A stretch of 64,000 nucleotides of DNA from Oscillatoria sp. FACHB-1406. Its GTDB lineage: Bacteria > Cyanobacteriota > Cyanobacteriia > Cyanobacteriales > Spirulinaceae. Below, one piece after another: positions 52,995-62,577 of the stretch. A program made the translations under genes and the position numbers. The notes beneath the pieces were generated by a model that was not told where the DNA came from, ran no database searches, and saw only the letters and a program-made list of their open reading frames with translations. The DNA lies in contig NZ_JACJSM010000005.1 of assembly GCF_014698145.1 (NCBI RefSeq), positions 186,001-250,000 on the forward strand. Reading direction: 5' to 3'. Position 1 is the stretch's first letter. Each line of letters opens with the position of its first letter.

Positions 52995-54188
52995 TTAAAG
53001 GTTAGGAAATCCCATCGACTTTAATCCTTGACGGAGGCGTTGCGCTTCTGGGGGATTTTGTTGTTCGTAAAGGGCGATCGCGCGTTGAAAGAACTCGATA
53101 CTTTTGAACAGTTGCCCGCATTTCAGCCAGACAACGCCTAAATTTTGCAGGGCGGGGGCATATTCTGGATTCAGACGCAGGGTTTGTTCGTAACTCGCGA
53201 TCGCGTCTTTAAAGTTTCCCTGCTCTTTATAAGTCATGCCCAAATTATAATGGATTATCGCTAAGTTCGGATCGATCTTTAGCGCTTCTTTATAAGAGTT
53301 TTCCGCTAATTTTAACTCTCCTGCTGCTTGCAGCAAACTCCCTAAATTATTATAAGCTCCGAGTTTGAGCGAGGGTAAAATGGGCTGTGCGATCGCTTGT
53401 TGGTAGTGTCCGACAGCTTCATTGGGCAAATTCGATCGCGCGTAACCGTTGCCGAGATGGTAATGAAATTCAAACAGCAACGGCGCGTCAAGATTGGGAA
53501 TTTTTAGCCCCGTTTCTAGTAAAGCAATGCCTTCTTGAATGCGTCCTTCTTGAAGGTATAACGCCCCCAGTTTATTGCAAGTGTAAGCATCTTCGGGATG
53601 AGTCGCCAAAAACGCTTCCATGACTTCGCGCGCTCGTTGAAACTTACCTTTTGTCGCGATCGCGCCGGGTTGATAGCCATAATGGAAAATGGCAATATCG
53701 GGCAACGAGACGATTTGCCAATGCGGTTCTTTTTGCTGCAACGCGATCGCGCTATCGTCAATCGTAGCGTGATAAGGATGGCTGAAAATTAATTCTGGAT
53801 GGAAGCGAAATAGGCGAGAAGTGAGGGAATACGGCGATTGCATGGCCCCAACTTCTTGACGCAGGAGATTGATAACGAGGTAATTTTCCTTCGCGATCGC
53901 GCCTCGAATTTGGGGGATAATTTGAGGATTGAGAATCTCATCGGCATCAAGTACCAATACCCAATCGCCGGTAACATATTTCAGCGCCTCATTGCGCGCT
54001 GCTGCAAAATCGTTGCTCCAAGGATAAGAATAAACGATCGCGCCGAGCGATCGCGCAACTTCCACCGTGCGATCGCTCGAACCCGTATCCAACACCACCA
54101 TCTCATCAACAACATCCTTGACGCTGTTTAGGCATTTTGCGAGGGATTCCTCTTCATTTAACGCGATCGCGCATAGACTGAGTTTCAT
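52995..54188 (-). CDS. GT2 glycosyltransferase with TPR repeats
   Basis: 397 aa. The first ~240 residues are a GT2 domain (MKLSLCAIALNEEESLAKCL, VVLDTGSSDRTVEVARSLG, the DxD motif VLVLDADEIL). The rest are about five tetratricopeptide repeats (e.g. AIIHYNLGMTYKEQGNFKDA, APALQNLGVVWLKCGQLFKS). This GT-TPR architecture is common in cyanobacteria and is suspected to glycosylate proteins or glycans. ATG 54188 has GAAGAGGAACGG upstream; a longer frame to 54275 has a poor context. The gene abuts the R-M island. Confidence 0.85.
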   Translation of the reverse strand: MKLSLCAIALNEEESLAKCLNSVKDVVDEMVVLDTGSSDRTVEVARSLGAIVYSYPWSNDFAAARNEALKYVTGDWVLVLDADEILNPQIIPQIRGAIAKENYLVINLLRQEVGAMQSPYSLTSRLFRFHPELIFSHPYHATIDDSAIALQQKEPHWQIVSLPDIAIFHYGYQPGAIATKGKFQRAREVMEAFLATHPEDAYTCNKLGALYLQEGRIQEGIALLETGLKIPNLDAPLLFEFHYHLGNGYARSNLPNEAVGHYQQAIAQPILPSLKLGAYNNLGSLLQAAGELKLAENSYKEALKIDPNLAIIHYNLGMTYKEQGNFKDAIASYEQTLRLNPEYAPALQNLGVVWLKCGQLFKSIEFFQRAIALYEQQNPPEAQRLRQGLKSMGFPNL

Positions 54189-54333
54189 CCGTTCCTCTTC
54201 CCAAGCTTCAGTGTTAGTGTAACAAGTCTTTCGCGTCACAGCTAACCGATCGGGAGCGCGATCGCGTCTCCGCAAGCAGACTCAGTACAGTACAATAGCT
54301 TTTCTAGCCCCTATTCTGTCACCAACATCACCC

Positions 54334-55434
54334 GTGTTAATAGGAGAACCTTTATCAAATCAAAAACCAGGATTATTTTGTATTAATTACTCCAATCGAG
54401 ACTTTTCTCGTAAAGAAGCGTGGGGTAAAAACTGTTTTAATTCCACTTTTCCAGCGGCTTTAAGTGCTTTTATACAAAGCTGCGGTCTGGAAAACATTTA
54501 TCTTAAATTAGATAGTAGTTACAAAGTCGTACATAGTAGTATTCTGACCTCAGAATTGTATGGCTTAGCTCCAAATTCAAACAATCTATTCTACGCCTTT
54601 GAGACTCAGTTTACTCCTTATCAACAATATTTAATAGGAAGCTTACCACGGGTCGATTTAGTCTTGCAAGCGAGAGATACTGGAGCGTGCTTGCGTCCCC
54701 TAGAAGTTAAATTAACAGCTTTGCCAGATCGTACGACTTGTAATTTATCGGAAAGCTTGTATGGATGCGAGCTAGTTATTCGACCCGATACGATCGTTTA
54801 TCTTGCTTGTATGCTAATCGATGGTATTCTGTCTCACAACATTCCCTACAATGATTTATTAGACCCTCGTTTATTATCAGAAATCAATGGAATAGAATTT
54901 GATAACGTTTTACAGATTGTCCCAGCTTTAATTGAAATTATAGATAGAGTAGCTTTTTCTTTACTCGATTATCAAAAACCTCTATTATTGCAACCTGTCT
55001 GGAAGACAGAGGGGAAATCACCAAAATTATCAGAGAATTGCTTAGATGTATTTGTCTGGAGCGATCTGGCATTCACACGCCTATTTGTTGATTTGGTTAA
55101 AACTGAGATACAGCTATCCGGAAGTATTAGATTAATTACCAGACCTGTAAGAACTTTAATCTGGCTTTTTAAAATGCTCTCTGATTTTTGCAATGCAGGA
55201 AACTTTAATGCAAAAAGAATTATTGACAACCTTTCTTACAATACTAAAAACGATAAAGCATTTGCTGTCAGTGGAAGCTTCACAAATCGATACATGAAGT
55301 GTTCTCAACTTGAATGTCCCCGAATTACCAAATATCAAATACAGCAAATTGTTTTAGGAGGCGGTCAAAATCTACTCAGTCCAGAACGAAGATTTGATGC
55401 TATAATCTATAACTCACCAGATTTATTTACTTAA
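54334..55434 (+). CDS. HindVP-type type II restriction endonuclease
   Basis: 366-aa endonuclease. The N-terminal KPGLFCINYSNRDFSRKEAW is the characteristic start of the HindVP/HgiDI family, whose known members cut GRCGYC. The catalytic PD-(D/E)xK motif is seen as RVDLVLQARDTG...PLEVKL with Asp108, Glu124 and Lys126. It starts with GTG 54334. It is clearly AT-richer than the flanks, with TTA/AAA-rich codons. The methyltransferase follows 36 bp later on the same strand, making a standard R-M operon. The specificity GRCGYC is inferred from family, not shown. The gene looks intact, so activity is plausible. Confidence 0.85.
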   Translation: MLIGEPLSNQKPGLFCINYSNRDFSRKEAWGKNCFNSTFPAALSAFIQSCGLENIYLKLDSSYKVVHSSILTSELYGLAPNSNNLFYAFETQFTPYQQYLIGSLPRVDLVLQARDTGACLRPLEVKLTALPDRTTCNLSESLYGCELVIRPDTIVYLACMLIDGILSHNIPYNDLLDPRLLSEINGIEFDNVLQIVPALIEIIDRVAFSLLDYQKPLLLQPVWKTEGKSPKLSENCLDVFVWSDLAFTRLFVDLVKTEIQLSGSIRLITRPVRTLIWLFKMLSDFCNAGNFNAKRIIDNLSYNTKNDKAFAVSGSFTNRYMKCSQLECPRITKYQIQQIVLGGGQNLLSPERRFDAIIYNSPDLFT

Positions 55435-55470
55435 CATCATTACTACTGTATATTGATTTAATTATTCAAT

Positions 55471-56385
55471 ATGAGAACCGTAGATTTATTTGCAGGTTGT
55501 GGTGGGTTATCCCTAGGGTTTCAGAATGCAGGCTTTGAAATTGTGGCAGCAATCGATCGCTGGAATCCTGCAATAGAGGTTTATCGTAATAACTTCCAAC
55601 ATCCCATTTTCAATCTAGATATTTCCGATACTGAAGTAACTTCTTTTGTATCTGAGTTGGAGCCAGAGGTTATTATTGGCGGCCCCCCTTGTCAAGATTT
55701 TTCAAGTGCCGGATCGAGAAATGAGAATTTAGGACGTGCAGAGCTAACTCTTTCTTTTGTTAATATCGTGGCTGCGATTAAACCTCAGTGGTTTGTCATG
55801 GAAAATGTCGAAAGAATCACAAAGAGTAAAGTTTTAAAGCAAGCCTTGAAAATTATGACAGAAAACCATTATAGCTTGACTTCTATGGTGCTTAATTCCA
55901 GTTATTGTGGAGTTCCTCAAGCTCGAAAACGATATTTTTTAGTTGGGGAGTTGGGCAATCTTAAAAGCGATCTAGGAAAATATTTGCTTAAAAATCAAGC
56001 TAAAAAACAAATGACTGTATTTGATTATTTACAAAATGACTTAAATATCGAGTATTACTACCGACATCCAAGAAGTTATCAAAGGAGAGGTATTTTTAGT
56101 ATTTACGAACCGAGTCCGACGATTCGAGGAGTTAATCGACCAATCCCAAAGAACTATCGAAGGCATCCGGGAGATGCGTGCGCTCCAAATCCTTATTTAA
56201 GACCTTTAACAACGTTAGAACGAAGTTATATCCAAACTTTTCCAAAAAATTTCAAGTTTCAGGGAAACAAATCAGATTTAGAACAAATGATTGGTAATGC
56301 AGTTCCGGTTAAACTTGCCGAATATGTCGGTCGTTGCATTTTAGAATATGCAGAGGTGGAATTGCTTCAATCGAGCAAAGTTTGA
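55471..56385 (+). CDS. DNA (cytosine-5) methyltransferase of the R-M pair
   Basis: 304-aa C5 methyltransferase that should protect the host from the endonuclease upstream. Motif I is DLFAGCGGLSLGFQNAG; motif IV GGPPCQDFSS with catalytic Cys74; motif VI ENVER (Glu111); motif VIII QARKRYFLVG; motif IX region RPLTTLERSYIQTFP; motif X MIGNAVPVKLAEY. All key blocks are present; it is short because the target-recognition domain is small, as in M.HgiDI-type enzymes. The order R then M with no C (controller) gene is noted. The AT-rich composition matches its partner, supporting joint transfer. Confidence 0.93.
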   Translation: MRTVDLFAGCGGLSLGFQNAGFEIVAAIDRWNPAIEVYRNNFQHPIFNLDISDTEVTSFVSELEPEVIIGGPPCQDFSSAGSRNENLGRAELTLSFVNIVAAIKPQWFVMENVERITKSKVLKQALKIMTENHYSLTSMVLNSSYCGVPQARKRYFLVGELGNLKSDLGKYLLKNQAKKQMTVFDYLQNDLNIEYYYRHPRSYQRRGIFSIYEPSPTIRGVNRPIPKNYRRHPGDACAPNPYLRPLTTLERSYIQTFPKNFKFQGNKSDLEQMIGNAVPVKLAEYVGRCILEYAEVELLQSSKV

Positions 56386-56401
56386 AAAAGAACTCAGAAT
56401 A

Positions 56402-56953
56402 TTAACAGAGCGATCGCAATCTCCAAGAATGCTGATGTAACTTCTCCTCAACTTTTTCCTCCCACTGTGCCAAACGCTGCGGAAACTCCTCGCGATGCAA
56501 TCCGCCCAGCCAAAAAATTAACGCATCTTCCCCAGTATCTTGATAGTACCCCTTGCGCCGTCCGGCGAGTTGAAAGCCAAACTTTTCGTACAGGGTTATT
56601 GCCCGTGGATTAGAATCGCGCACTTCTAACGTCGCTCGTTCTAACTTCCGCTCGACTGCTTTCTTCAATAACCCCAATAGTAACGCTTGTCCCAAACCTT
56701 GCCCTTGAAACTCCGGACGTACTGCTAATAATGTAATGTGCGCTTCTTCCAAAATCGCCCAAAAACAACCCATCCCCAAAAACGTTCCTTCTCCCACAAC
56801 CGGCACGGATAAATACAACAGTTCGCTGTTCGGACTTTCTAACTCGCGCTGATAGCCATCCAGCGTCCACAAACCGCCCAAACACGCGCGATCGAGGTTG
56901 ACAGCCGCTTCAAGTTGTGCTGTAGAGAAAGGTTGAAGGATGAGTTCTTGCAA
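56402..56953 (-). CDS. rimI: Ribosomal protein alanine N-acetyltransferase RimI
   Basis: GNAT enzyme acetylating the N-terminal Ala of ribosomal protein S18. The CoA motif is PEFQGQGLGQALLLGLLKKA, and ATLEVRDSNPRAITLYEKFG followed by RRKGYYQDTGEDALIFWL is the RimI C-terminal signature. 183 aa. The start is TTG 56953; an in-frame TAG lies a few codons above and the first ATG is too far inside, so TTG (or ATT just before it) is forced. It is convergent with the R-M island, at the right edge of the AT-rich part. Confidence 0.9.
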   Translation of the reverse strand: MQELILQPFSTAQLEAAVNLDRACLGGLWTLDGYQRELESPNSELLYLSVPVVGEGTFLGMGCFWAILEEAHITLLAVRPEFQGQGLGQALLLGLLKKAVERKLERATLEVRDSNPRAITLYEKFGFQLAGRRKGYYQDTGEDALIFWLGGLHREEFPQRLAQWEEKVEEKLHQHSWRLRSLC

Positions 56954-57117
56954 AATCGCGTGCTGCTATGCAGATCCCTGCGGGATCCCCAGAGAAAATT
57001 CAATCTACAAATGCTATCAAATTTCGGGATGGCGCGGGGCGGGTTGCAGGTTAAGCTAAAAAGGGAGTTGCGCCTGCGTCGGCTCCCTTAGTCCCCGTAA
57101 AGCTAAACAACCCTATC

Positions 57118-58530
57118 ATGTTATCGACCGAACCGAGAGTGCAAGAAAATCTCAGCTACCCTTATCTGCCGCCTCAAAACTCCCCTCAAACCTCCCTCTC
57201 TCCCAACCAACAACTTCTTCCCCTTACCGCTAAAATTAACGATCGCGATCGCCTCGAAATTGGCGGTTGCGATGTAACCGCCCTCGTCGAACAGTTTGGC
57301 TCTCCCCTCTACATTGTCGATGAACTCACCCTCAGAACGACCTGCGCTCAATATCGCGACGCATTCGCCACCTATTACCCCGGCACTTCCCAAGTCATCT
57401 ACGCCTCCAAAGCTTGGAGTTGCCTAGCCATCTGCGCCATAGTCGCCAGCGAAAACTTAGGATTCGATGTCGTCTCCGGCGGCGAACTCTACACCACCCT
57501 CAAAGCGGGCGGCAATCCCGAAACCATTTATTTCCACGGCAATAACAAATCGCGCGAAGAACTCAGCTTCGCCCTCGATCGCGGCTGTACCATTATCGTC
57601 GATAACCGTTTCGAGCTAGAAATGCTCTGCGATGTCGCCGCCCATCGCCCCCACCCCGCCCGCATGATGATTCGCCTCACTCCAGGAATCGAATGCCACA
57701 CCCACGAATACATTCGCACCGGCCACATTGATAGTAAATTTGGCTTCGATCCCACCCAACTTCAGGATATTTTTACCTTTATCGCCCAAAAACCGCAATT
57801 AAACTGTATTGGCTTGCACGCACACATCGGATCGCAGATTTTCGAGCGCCAGCCTCACCAAGATTTAGCGGGCGTATTAGTCGATTGGATGGAAAAAGCG
57901 ATCGCGTGCGGACTGCCCATCGCAGAACTCAACATTGGCGGTGGATTGGGCATTCGCTACACCGAATCCGACGATCCCCCGAGCATTGACGAATGGGTCA
58001 AAGCCGCCTGCAACGCCATCGTCAAAGCTTGCCAAACCAAAGGACTCCCCCTCCCCAAACTGCTCGCCGAACCCGGACGCTCCCTCGTCGGTTCCTCCTG
58101 CATCACCGCCTACACCGTCGGCAGTAGCAAAGTCGTCCCCGGAATCCGCACCTACATTGCCGTTGATGGCGGAATGTCCGACAATCCGCGCCCGATTACC
58201 TATCAATCCGTCTATCGCGCCGTCCTCGCTAACCGGATGTCCGCCCCGCCTAGCGAAACCGTCACCGTTGCAGGCAAACACTGCGAGTCTGGGGATATTG
58301 TCCTCAAAGATGCCCACCTGCCGCCAACTCAACCGGGCGACATTCTTGCTATCTTAGCCACGGGAGCCTATAACTACAGTATGGCTTCCAATTACAATCG
58401 CCTCTCGCGTCCTGCTGCGGTGGTGGTTCGCGAGGGTTTAGCCTCTCTCATTTTGGAACGAGAAACTTACGAAGATCTCGTTCGCCAAGATCGTTTGCCC
58501 GAACATCTCGCCCTACCTCCAAAAGAGTAG
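57118..58530 (+). CDS. lysA: Diaminopimelate decarboxylase LysA
   Basis: PLP enzyme making lysine from meso-DAP, linking amino-acid and peptidoglycan supply. PLP-binding Lys98 lies in VIYASKAWSCLA; IGLHAHIGSQIFERQ, LAEPGRSLVGSSCI and HCESGDIVLKD match the fold-type III family. 470 aa, with about 50 extra N-terminal residues before the barrel (RDRLEIGGCDV), as in other cyanobacterial forms. It starts a plus-strand run lysA, cdaA, uppS, ispF. Confidence 0.95.
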   Translation: MLSTEPRVQENLSYPYLPPQNSPQTSLSPNQQLLPLTAKINDRDRLEIGGCDVTALVEQFGSPLYIVDELTLRTTCAQYRDAFATYYPGTSQVIYASKAWSCLAICAIVASENLGFDVVSGGELYTTLKAGGNPETIYFHGNNKSREELSFALDRGCTIIVDNRFELEMLCDVAAHRPHPARMMIRLTPGIECHTHEYIRTGHIDSKFGFDPTQLQDIFTFIAQKPQLNCIGLHAHIGSQIFERQPHQDLAGVLVDWMEKAIACGLPIAELNIGGGLGIRYTESDDPPSIDEWVKAACNAIVKACQTKGLPLPKLLAEPGRSLVGSSCITAYTVGSSKVVPGIRTYIAVDGGMSDNPRPITYQSVYRAVLANRMSAPPSETVTVAGKHCESGDIVLKDAHLPPTQPGDILAILATGAYNYSMASNYNRLSRPAAVVVREGLASLILERETYEDLVRQDRLPEHLALPPKE

Positions 58531-58642
58531 GAGGAATCGGTTGCACCCGAGTTGCGCTATCCAACGCGCGCTTTACCCGGGAAAGCAATTTTTCCTTCGT
58601 AAAATTTTAATTGATTCGCTCCTTCCTCATTCCTCTTTCCCC

Positions 58643-59569
58643 ATGTCGGGTTTTACCCCGGACTTTGCCCGGATTTCCGCTTGGCTGATTTATAGCGTCG
58701 ATATTGGATTGGTTTTAATCCTCATCTACCTCATGCTCCTCATTATTGGGGAGCGTCGAACGTTGTGGATGTTGCGCGGTTTCATCCTGCTCATGCTAGC
58801 AGCCGTCGTCACCCAGCAGTTAAAGTTATACCTGCTGAGCTTCGTGCTAGAAAAATTAGTCATTGGGGCAGCAGTCGCAATGGCGGTCATTTTCCAGTCC
58901 GATTTGCGAAAGTTTTTAGAGCAGTTGGGGCGAGGCGAAATTCTCGAAATTTTTCAACCTTCGCGCCGCTCTCCGCCCAAATCGGACAGTACAATTGACG
59001 AAATTGTCGATGCAGTGAAAGAACTCTCGCAAAATCGCACGGGCGCGCTCATTATTTTAGAAACCAGCGGGCCGATTGACGAGCGAGATGTCGCAGTACC
59101 GGGAGTCGTGCTGAATGCAGAGATTTCCAAAGAACTGTTGCAGACGATTTTCCAAACTTCAACGCTGCTGCACGATGGTGCAGTACATATTCGCGGTTCT
59201 CGAATTCTAGCGGCGGGAACGATTTTGCCGCTGTCGGAACGAAAAGCGTCGCGTCAGTTGGGGACGCGCCATCGTGCGGCAATGGGACTAGCCGAACGGG
59301 TGGAAAATTGTATCTGTATTGTCGTTTCCGAGGAAACGGGATCGATTTCTTTGGCGGAGGGACGAACGCTCAATCGTCCGCTGACGAGCGCTCGGTTGAA
59401 GGAACTGCTGGAAGCGAAGTTTTCGGCTTCGGTGGAACGGGAAGCGGTGGGCGCGCCGAAGTTGGGACGGCTAAGCCGTCAAATTGGTTCTTTGGGGCGA
59501 GGGGTTTGGAAGCGTGTTGTCCATCGCGACAGTTCGAGTGCGGATGATAAAAAACGCCAATCCCGTTGA
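58643..59569 (+). CDS. cdaA: Diadenylate cyclase CdaA (c-di-AMP synthase)
   Basis: Membrane-bound enzyme making c-di-AMP from two ATP; c-di-AMP controls osmotic balance and, in cyanobacteria, dark survival. Three N-terminal helices (about residues 10-100) precede the DAC domain. The catalytic DGA is at 178-180 and RHR at 209-211. 308 aa from ATG 58643 (MSGFTPDFARI); a longer frame back to 58541 lacks family similarity. Its usual Firmicutes partners (cdaR, glmM) are absent; instead it lies 112 bp after lysA and 155 bp before uppS, tying it to cell-wall precursor supply. Confidence 0.95.
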   Translation: MSGFTPDFARISAWLIYSVDIGLVLILIYLMLLIIGERRTLWMLRGFILLMLAAVVTQQLKLYLLSFVLEKLVIGAAVAMAVIFQSDLRKFLEQLGRGEILEIFQPSRRSPPKSDSTIDEIVDAVKELSQNRTGALIILETSGPIDERDVAVPGVVLNAEISKELLQTIFQTSTLLHDGAVHIRGSRILAAGTILPLSERKASRQLGTRHRAAMGLAERVENCICIVVSEETGSISLAEGRTLNRPLTSARLKELLEAKFSASVEREAVGAPKLGRLSRQIGSLGRGVWKRVVHRDSSSADDKKRQSR

Positions 59570-59724
59570 AGCAGCCCTCGCGGTATACTTATTAAGATTT
59601 TTAACAAAAAAGGTTTGGCAACTGAATTTTCTCGAGATTATGCTTGGAGATAGGAACAAATATCCTGGTTTCCTCGTTAGGGGAACGTTAAAGGAAAATA
59701 GACTGATATCCTTTTAAGCTGCCC

Positions 59725-60483
59725 ATGACTGCGAGTAAAAGTATCTATTTGGAAACGTTGCCCCCCGATCTCGATCGCGATGCCCTGCCCGCTCACATCG
59801 CAGTCATTATGGACGGCAACGGTCGTTGGGCGAAGCGCCAAGGACTGCCGCGATTTATGGGGCATCGGCGCGGTGTCGATGCGTTGAAGGATTTGTTGCG
59901 CTGCTGCAAGGATTGGGGCGTGGGCGCGCTGACGGCTTATGCGTTTTCGACGGAAAATTGGGGACGACCGCTCGAAGAGGTGGAATTCTTAATGGCGCTG
60001 TTCGAGCGAGTGCTGCGGCGGGAGCTACAAGAGATGATGGCGGAGGATGTGAAAATTCGCTTCGTGGGGAATTTGAAGGCGCTACCGCCTTCGCTGCAAG
60101 ATGAAATTGCGCGCTCGATGGACGATACGAAGGACAATCGCGGCATTCAATTTACGGTGGCGACGAATTACGGCGGACGGCAGGAGATTTTAAATGCTTG
60201 TCGCGCGATCGCGTCCCGCGTTAAGGAGGGAACGCTGCACGTCGAACAAATTGACGAAGCGGTATTCGAGCAAAATTTGTATACCGCTGGATTGCCCGCC
60301 CCCGATTTGTTGATTCGCACCAGCGGCGAGATGCGCATTAGTAATTTTTTACTGTGGCAGATGGCTTATGCGGAGATTTATGTCACGCAAACGGCTTGGC
60401 CGGATTTCGATCGCACTGAGTTTCATCGCGCCTTGCTGAGCTATCAACAGCGCGATCGCCGTTTTGGTAAGGTGAAAATGTAA
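59725..60483 (+). CDS. uppS: Isoprenyl transferase (undecaprenyl diphosphate synthase) UppS
   Basis: Cis-prenyltransferase making the C55 lipid carrier for peptidoglycan and for the Wzx/Wzy glycan export in this window. It has the signature [20 protein letters not shown] with the catalytic Asp, [18 protein letters not shown], and [20 protein letters not shown] near the C-terminus. 252 aa, complete. Same strand as cdaA and 42 bp before ispF, an arrangement that pairs carrier synthesis with isoprenoid precursor supply. Confidence 0.95.
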   Translation: MTASKSIYLETLPPDLDRDALPAHIAVIMDGNGRWAKRQGLPRFMGHRRGVDALKDLLRCCKDWGVGALTAYAFSTENWGRPLEEVEFLMALFERVLRRELQEMMAEDVKIRFVGNLKALPPSLQDEIARSMDDTKDNRGIQFTVATNYGGRQEILNACRAIASRVKEGTLHVEQIDEAVFEQNLYTAGLPAPDLLIRTSGEMRISNFLLWQMAYAEIYVTQTAWPDFDRTEFHRALLSYQQRDRRFGKVKM

Positions 60484-60525
60484 CGCGCTGGTTTAAACTG
60501 GAGGCACATTTTTTGCTCCTCAACG

Positions 60526-61023
60526 ATGGATATTAGAATTGGGAACGGTTACGACATTCATCAGTTAGCGCCCGATCGCGCTTTGATTTTAGGCGGCGTA
60601 AATATTCCCCACGAACTCGGTTTGCTCGGTCACAGCGATGCCGACGTATTGACTCATGCGATGATGGATGCGATGTTAGGCGCGTTGAGTTTGGGCGATA
60701 TCGGGCATTACTTTCCCCCCAGCGATCCGAAATGGAAGGGAGCCGATAGCATTGAGTTATTGAAGCAGGTTAACGAGTTGGTGCGATCGCGCGGTTGGGA
60801 AGTCGGCAATATTGATTCGACTCTCGTCGCCGAACGCCCCAAACTCAAGCCCCATATTGCGGCTATGCGCGATCGCTTAGCCGCAGCGCTGGAGATTGAA
60901 AGCGATCGCGTCGGAATTAAAGCCACCACCAACGAAAAATTAGGCCCTGTCGGGCGGGAAGAAGGTATTGCCGCCTATAGCGTCGTTTTACTCGTCGCGC
61001 GCCGAGAGAACGTTAAGGGTTAG
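60526..61023 (+). CDS. ispF: 2-C-methyl-D-erythritol 2,4-cyclodiphosphate synthase IspF
   Basis: MEP-pathway enzyme producing MEcPP from CDP-ME2P. The metal site is [10 protein letters not shown] (Asp/His), [20 protein letters not shown] is the family motif, and [20 protein letters not shown] forms the C-terminal pocket. 165 aa, complete, forming a trimer in known relatives. It is last in the lysA-cdaA-uppS-ispF run and ends 2 bp before the convergent peroxiredoxin-like gene stop. Confidence 0.95.
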   Translation: MDIRIGNGYDIHQLAPDRALILGGVNIPHELGLLGHSDADVLTHAMMDAMLGALSLGDIGHYFPPSDPKWKGADSIELLKQVNELVRSRGWEVGNIDSTLVAERPKLKPHIAAMRDRLAAALEIESDRVGIKATTNEKLGPVGREEGIAAYSVVLLVARRENVKG

Positions 61024-61025
61024 TG

Positions 61026-61778
61026 CTAAAGCGTTTCTAAAAAAGCCAGCGGGCGACTCATATTCGCGGCAAAACCGAGAATCCCGCGATCGCGATGTTC
61101 GTACAACAGTTTCCCCCCCGCATCGAACCAAAACGTCCCGCCGCGCTGGGTAATATAAGCCATATCGGGGACATACGTTGACCAATGACTCAAAACTTCC
61201 GTCATGTTTCGCAAGCGCAGCGTTGCTAGTTCAAAAGGGCGCTGAAACCCTTTTCCGCCTGCGAAGCGAAAGACAGAACCGGAGAGGGGCGGTAGCGGTG
61301 CAGTGCGGACGACTTCATTATCGCCGATGAGTTGGGGGGCGGCGCGATCGCCTTTATACCCCCGCAAGACTTCCCGCAGCGTTCCGGGGCTGCCAATTCC
61401 GGCGCACATCAACAGCAAATTAAACCCCACCGGAAGAGCGAGCGTAAGTCCGGGGTAAAGTTGCAGTTGGCGGTGCAAACTCGCATCGCGATCGACAAAC
61501 AAATGTTGCGCCGAAAAACCCGTATAGTTGCAAAATTGTTGTCCAGAGGCGCGATCGCCAATTCCCACTGCGCGAACCGCTATATTTTTAGATTCTAGGA
61601 CTTCTTTCTCTTTCTCCAGCCACCAAGCATATTCCAGACTGTCGAAATCGCCCAATTGCGGCCAAACCAAAACGAGGAGCGATGAAGCTTTTTCGCAATC
61701 TTGTAAAATCGGAAGCATTGCACCATCGCTGACGCGCTGGCGTTGAGTTTGTTGAAAAATTGCGTAAGAATCGAGCAT
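61026..61778 (-). CDS. Peroxiredoxin-like (AhpC/TSA) family protein lacking the peroxidatic Cys
   Basis: 250-aa thioredoxin-fold protein of the peroxiredoxin-like group. The strand that normally carries the peroxidatic Cys reads LLVLVWPQLGDFDSLEYAWW; there is no Cys at that place, though QQFCNYTG has one later. AVGIGDRASGQQFC and LFVDRDASLHRQLQLYP match cyanobacterial relatives, which as far as recalled share the PQLGDFDS sequence. Peroxidase activity is therefore doubtful. The C-terminus (ITQRGGTFWFDAGGKLLYEH) is typical. Convergent with ispF. Confidence 0.78.
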   Translation of the reverse strand: MLDSYAIFQQTQRQRVSDGAMLPILQDCEKASSLLVLVWPQLGDFDSLEYAWWLEKEKEVLESKNIAVRAVGIGDRASGQQFCNYTGFSAQHLFVDRDASLHRQLQLYPGLTLALPVGFNLLLMCAGIGSPGTLREVLRGYKGDRAAPQLIGDNEVVRTAPLPPLSGSVFRFAGGKGFQRPFELATLRLRNMTEVLSHWSTYVPDMAYITQRGGTFWFDAGGKLLYEHRDRGILGFAANMSRPLAFLETL

Positions 61779-61826
61779 CTTTAAAGAACGCTAAAGCGAG
61801 TCAGATAGCTAGATTTTACCGCGACT

Positions 61827-62120
61827 TCAAACATCCGCGCGCGATCTTCTCCTGCGTTGAGTTGTCCACCACATTGTAATTCCCGTCACCGCCAAAAACA
61901 GTAAACCCGCTGCATTGAGAAAGGGATAAATCTTTTCTAAATTCAACGCCCCAAAATGTCCTTTATGCCATTGGATTAACCAATTAAAACCTTCATCGCG
62001 ATCGAGGATTTCGAGCATTTGATAAAGGCTTCCTGTTGTTAAAGTCAATAAAACTGGCAGTACCATAATCGGCGCGAGACTGCTGTGTAGTCTGCGAAAG
62101 TTTGAAATTGTCTTGCTCAT
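61827..62120 (-). CDS. Small PepSY-type transmembrane protein
   Basis: 97 aa with two membrane helices: about 17-35 (PIMVLPVLLTLTTGSLYQML) and 68-85 (AAGLLFLAVTGITMWWTT). The WHKGHFG between and the last helix with MWW resemble the terminal region of PepSY-TM proteins, which are several times longer. It is either a short family version or a fragment; the start codon and codon use look normal. The function is not known; it is 48 bp from the peroxiredoxin-like start. Confidence 0.65.
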   Translation of the reverse strand: MSKTISNFRRLHSSLAPIMVLPVLLTLTTGSLYQMLEILDRDEGFNWLIQWHKGHFGALNLEKIYPFLNAAGLLFLAVTGITMWWTTQRRRRSRADV

Positions 62121-62577
62121 CGCGATCTAGGGATAAAGTTTGGTTGAAGGGCAACTTTTTATTGTCTTATCCAATATCCTGGAGATTCGCCCTTAATTTC
62201 TATCATATTAATAATCAAGCTTTTTGAGAACCCTCTCTTAATTTATTGTCAAACTTCTAGGTTTAATCTCAACCGATATAAGCTCCAATGTTAGAGCGAA
62301 AATAGTGCGCTTAAAAAAACAATCTATTATTAATCTCAATAATGAATGACGCTTAACGATTATTCATTGGAAATAAAATAAAATTCCCTAAACAGAGTCA
62401 GAGGTTAGCTGTACTGCGCTCCCCCATTAATGGCTTGTGCGAGATAGGATAAAAGAAAAAGATTGTCATCTTCGCTTTGTCGCAATGATGCCATCTCCCC
62501 GTCACTGTCCTGACAAATGAGAGCGCTACGGTAGAGGTATCAGGCAAAGAGATGCTAAAGCAAGAGGAGCAACGACG
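62121..62577. other. AT-rich promoter region of the HtrA gene
   Basis: About 450 bp divergent gap, AT-rich at 62160-62400. A strong ribosome site (AGAGGAGCAACGACG) is directly before 62578. Nothing coding was seen; the promoter could not be pinned down. Confidence 0.45.
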
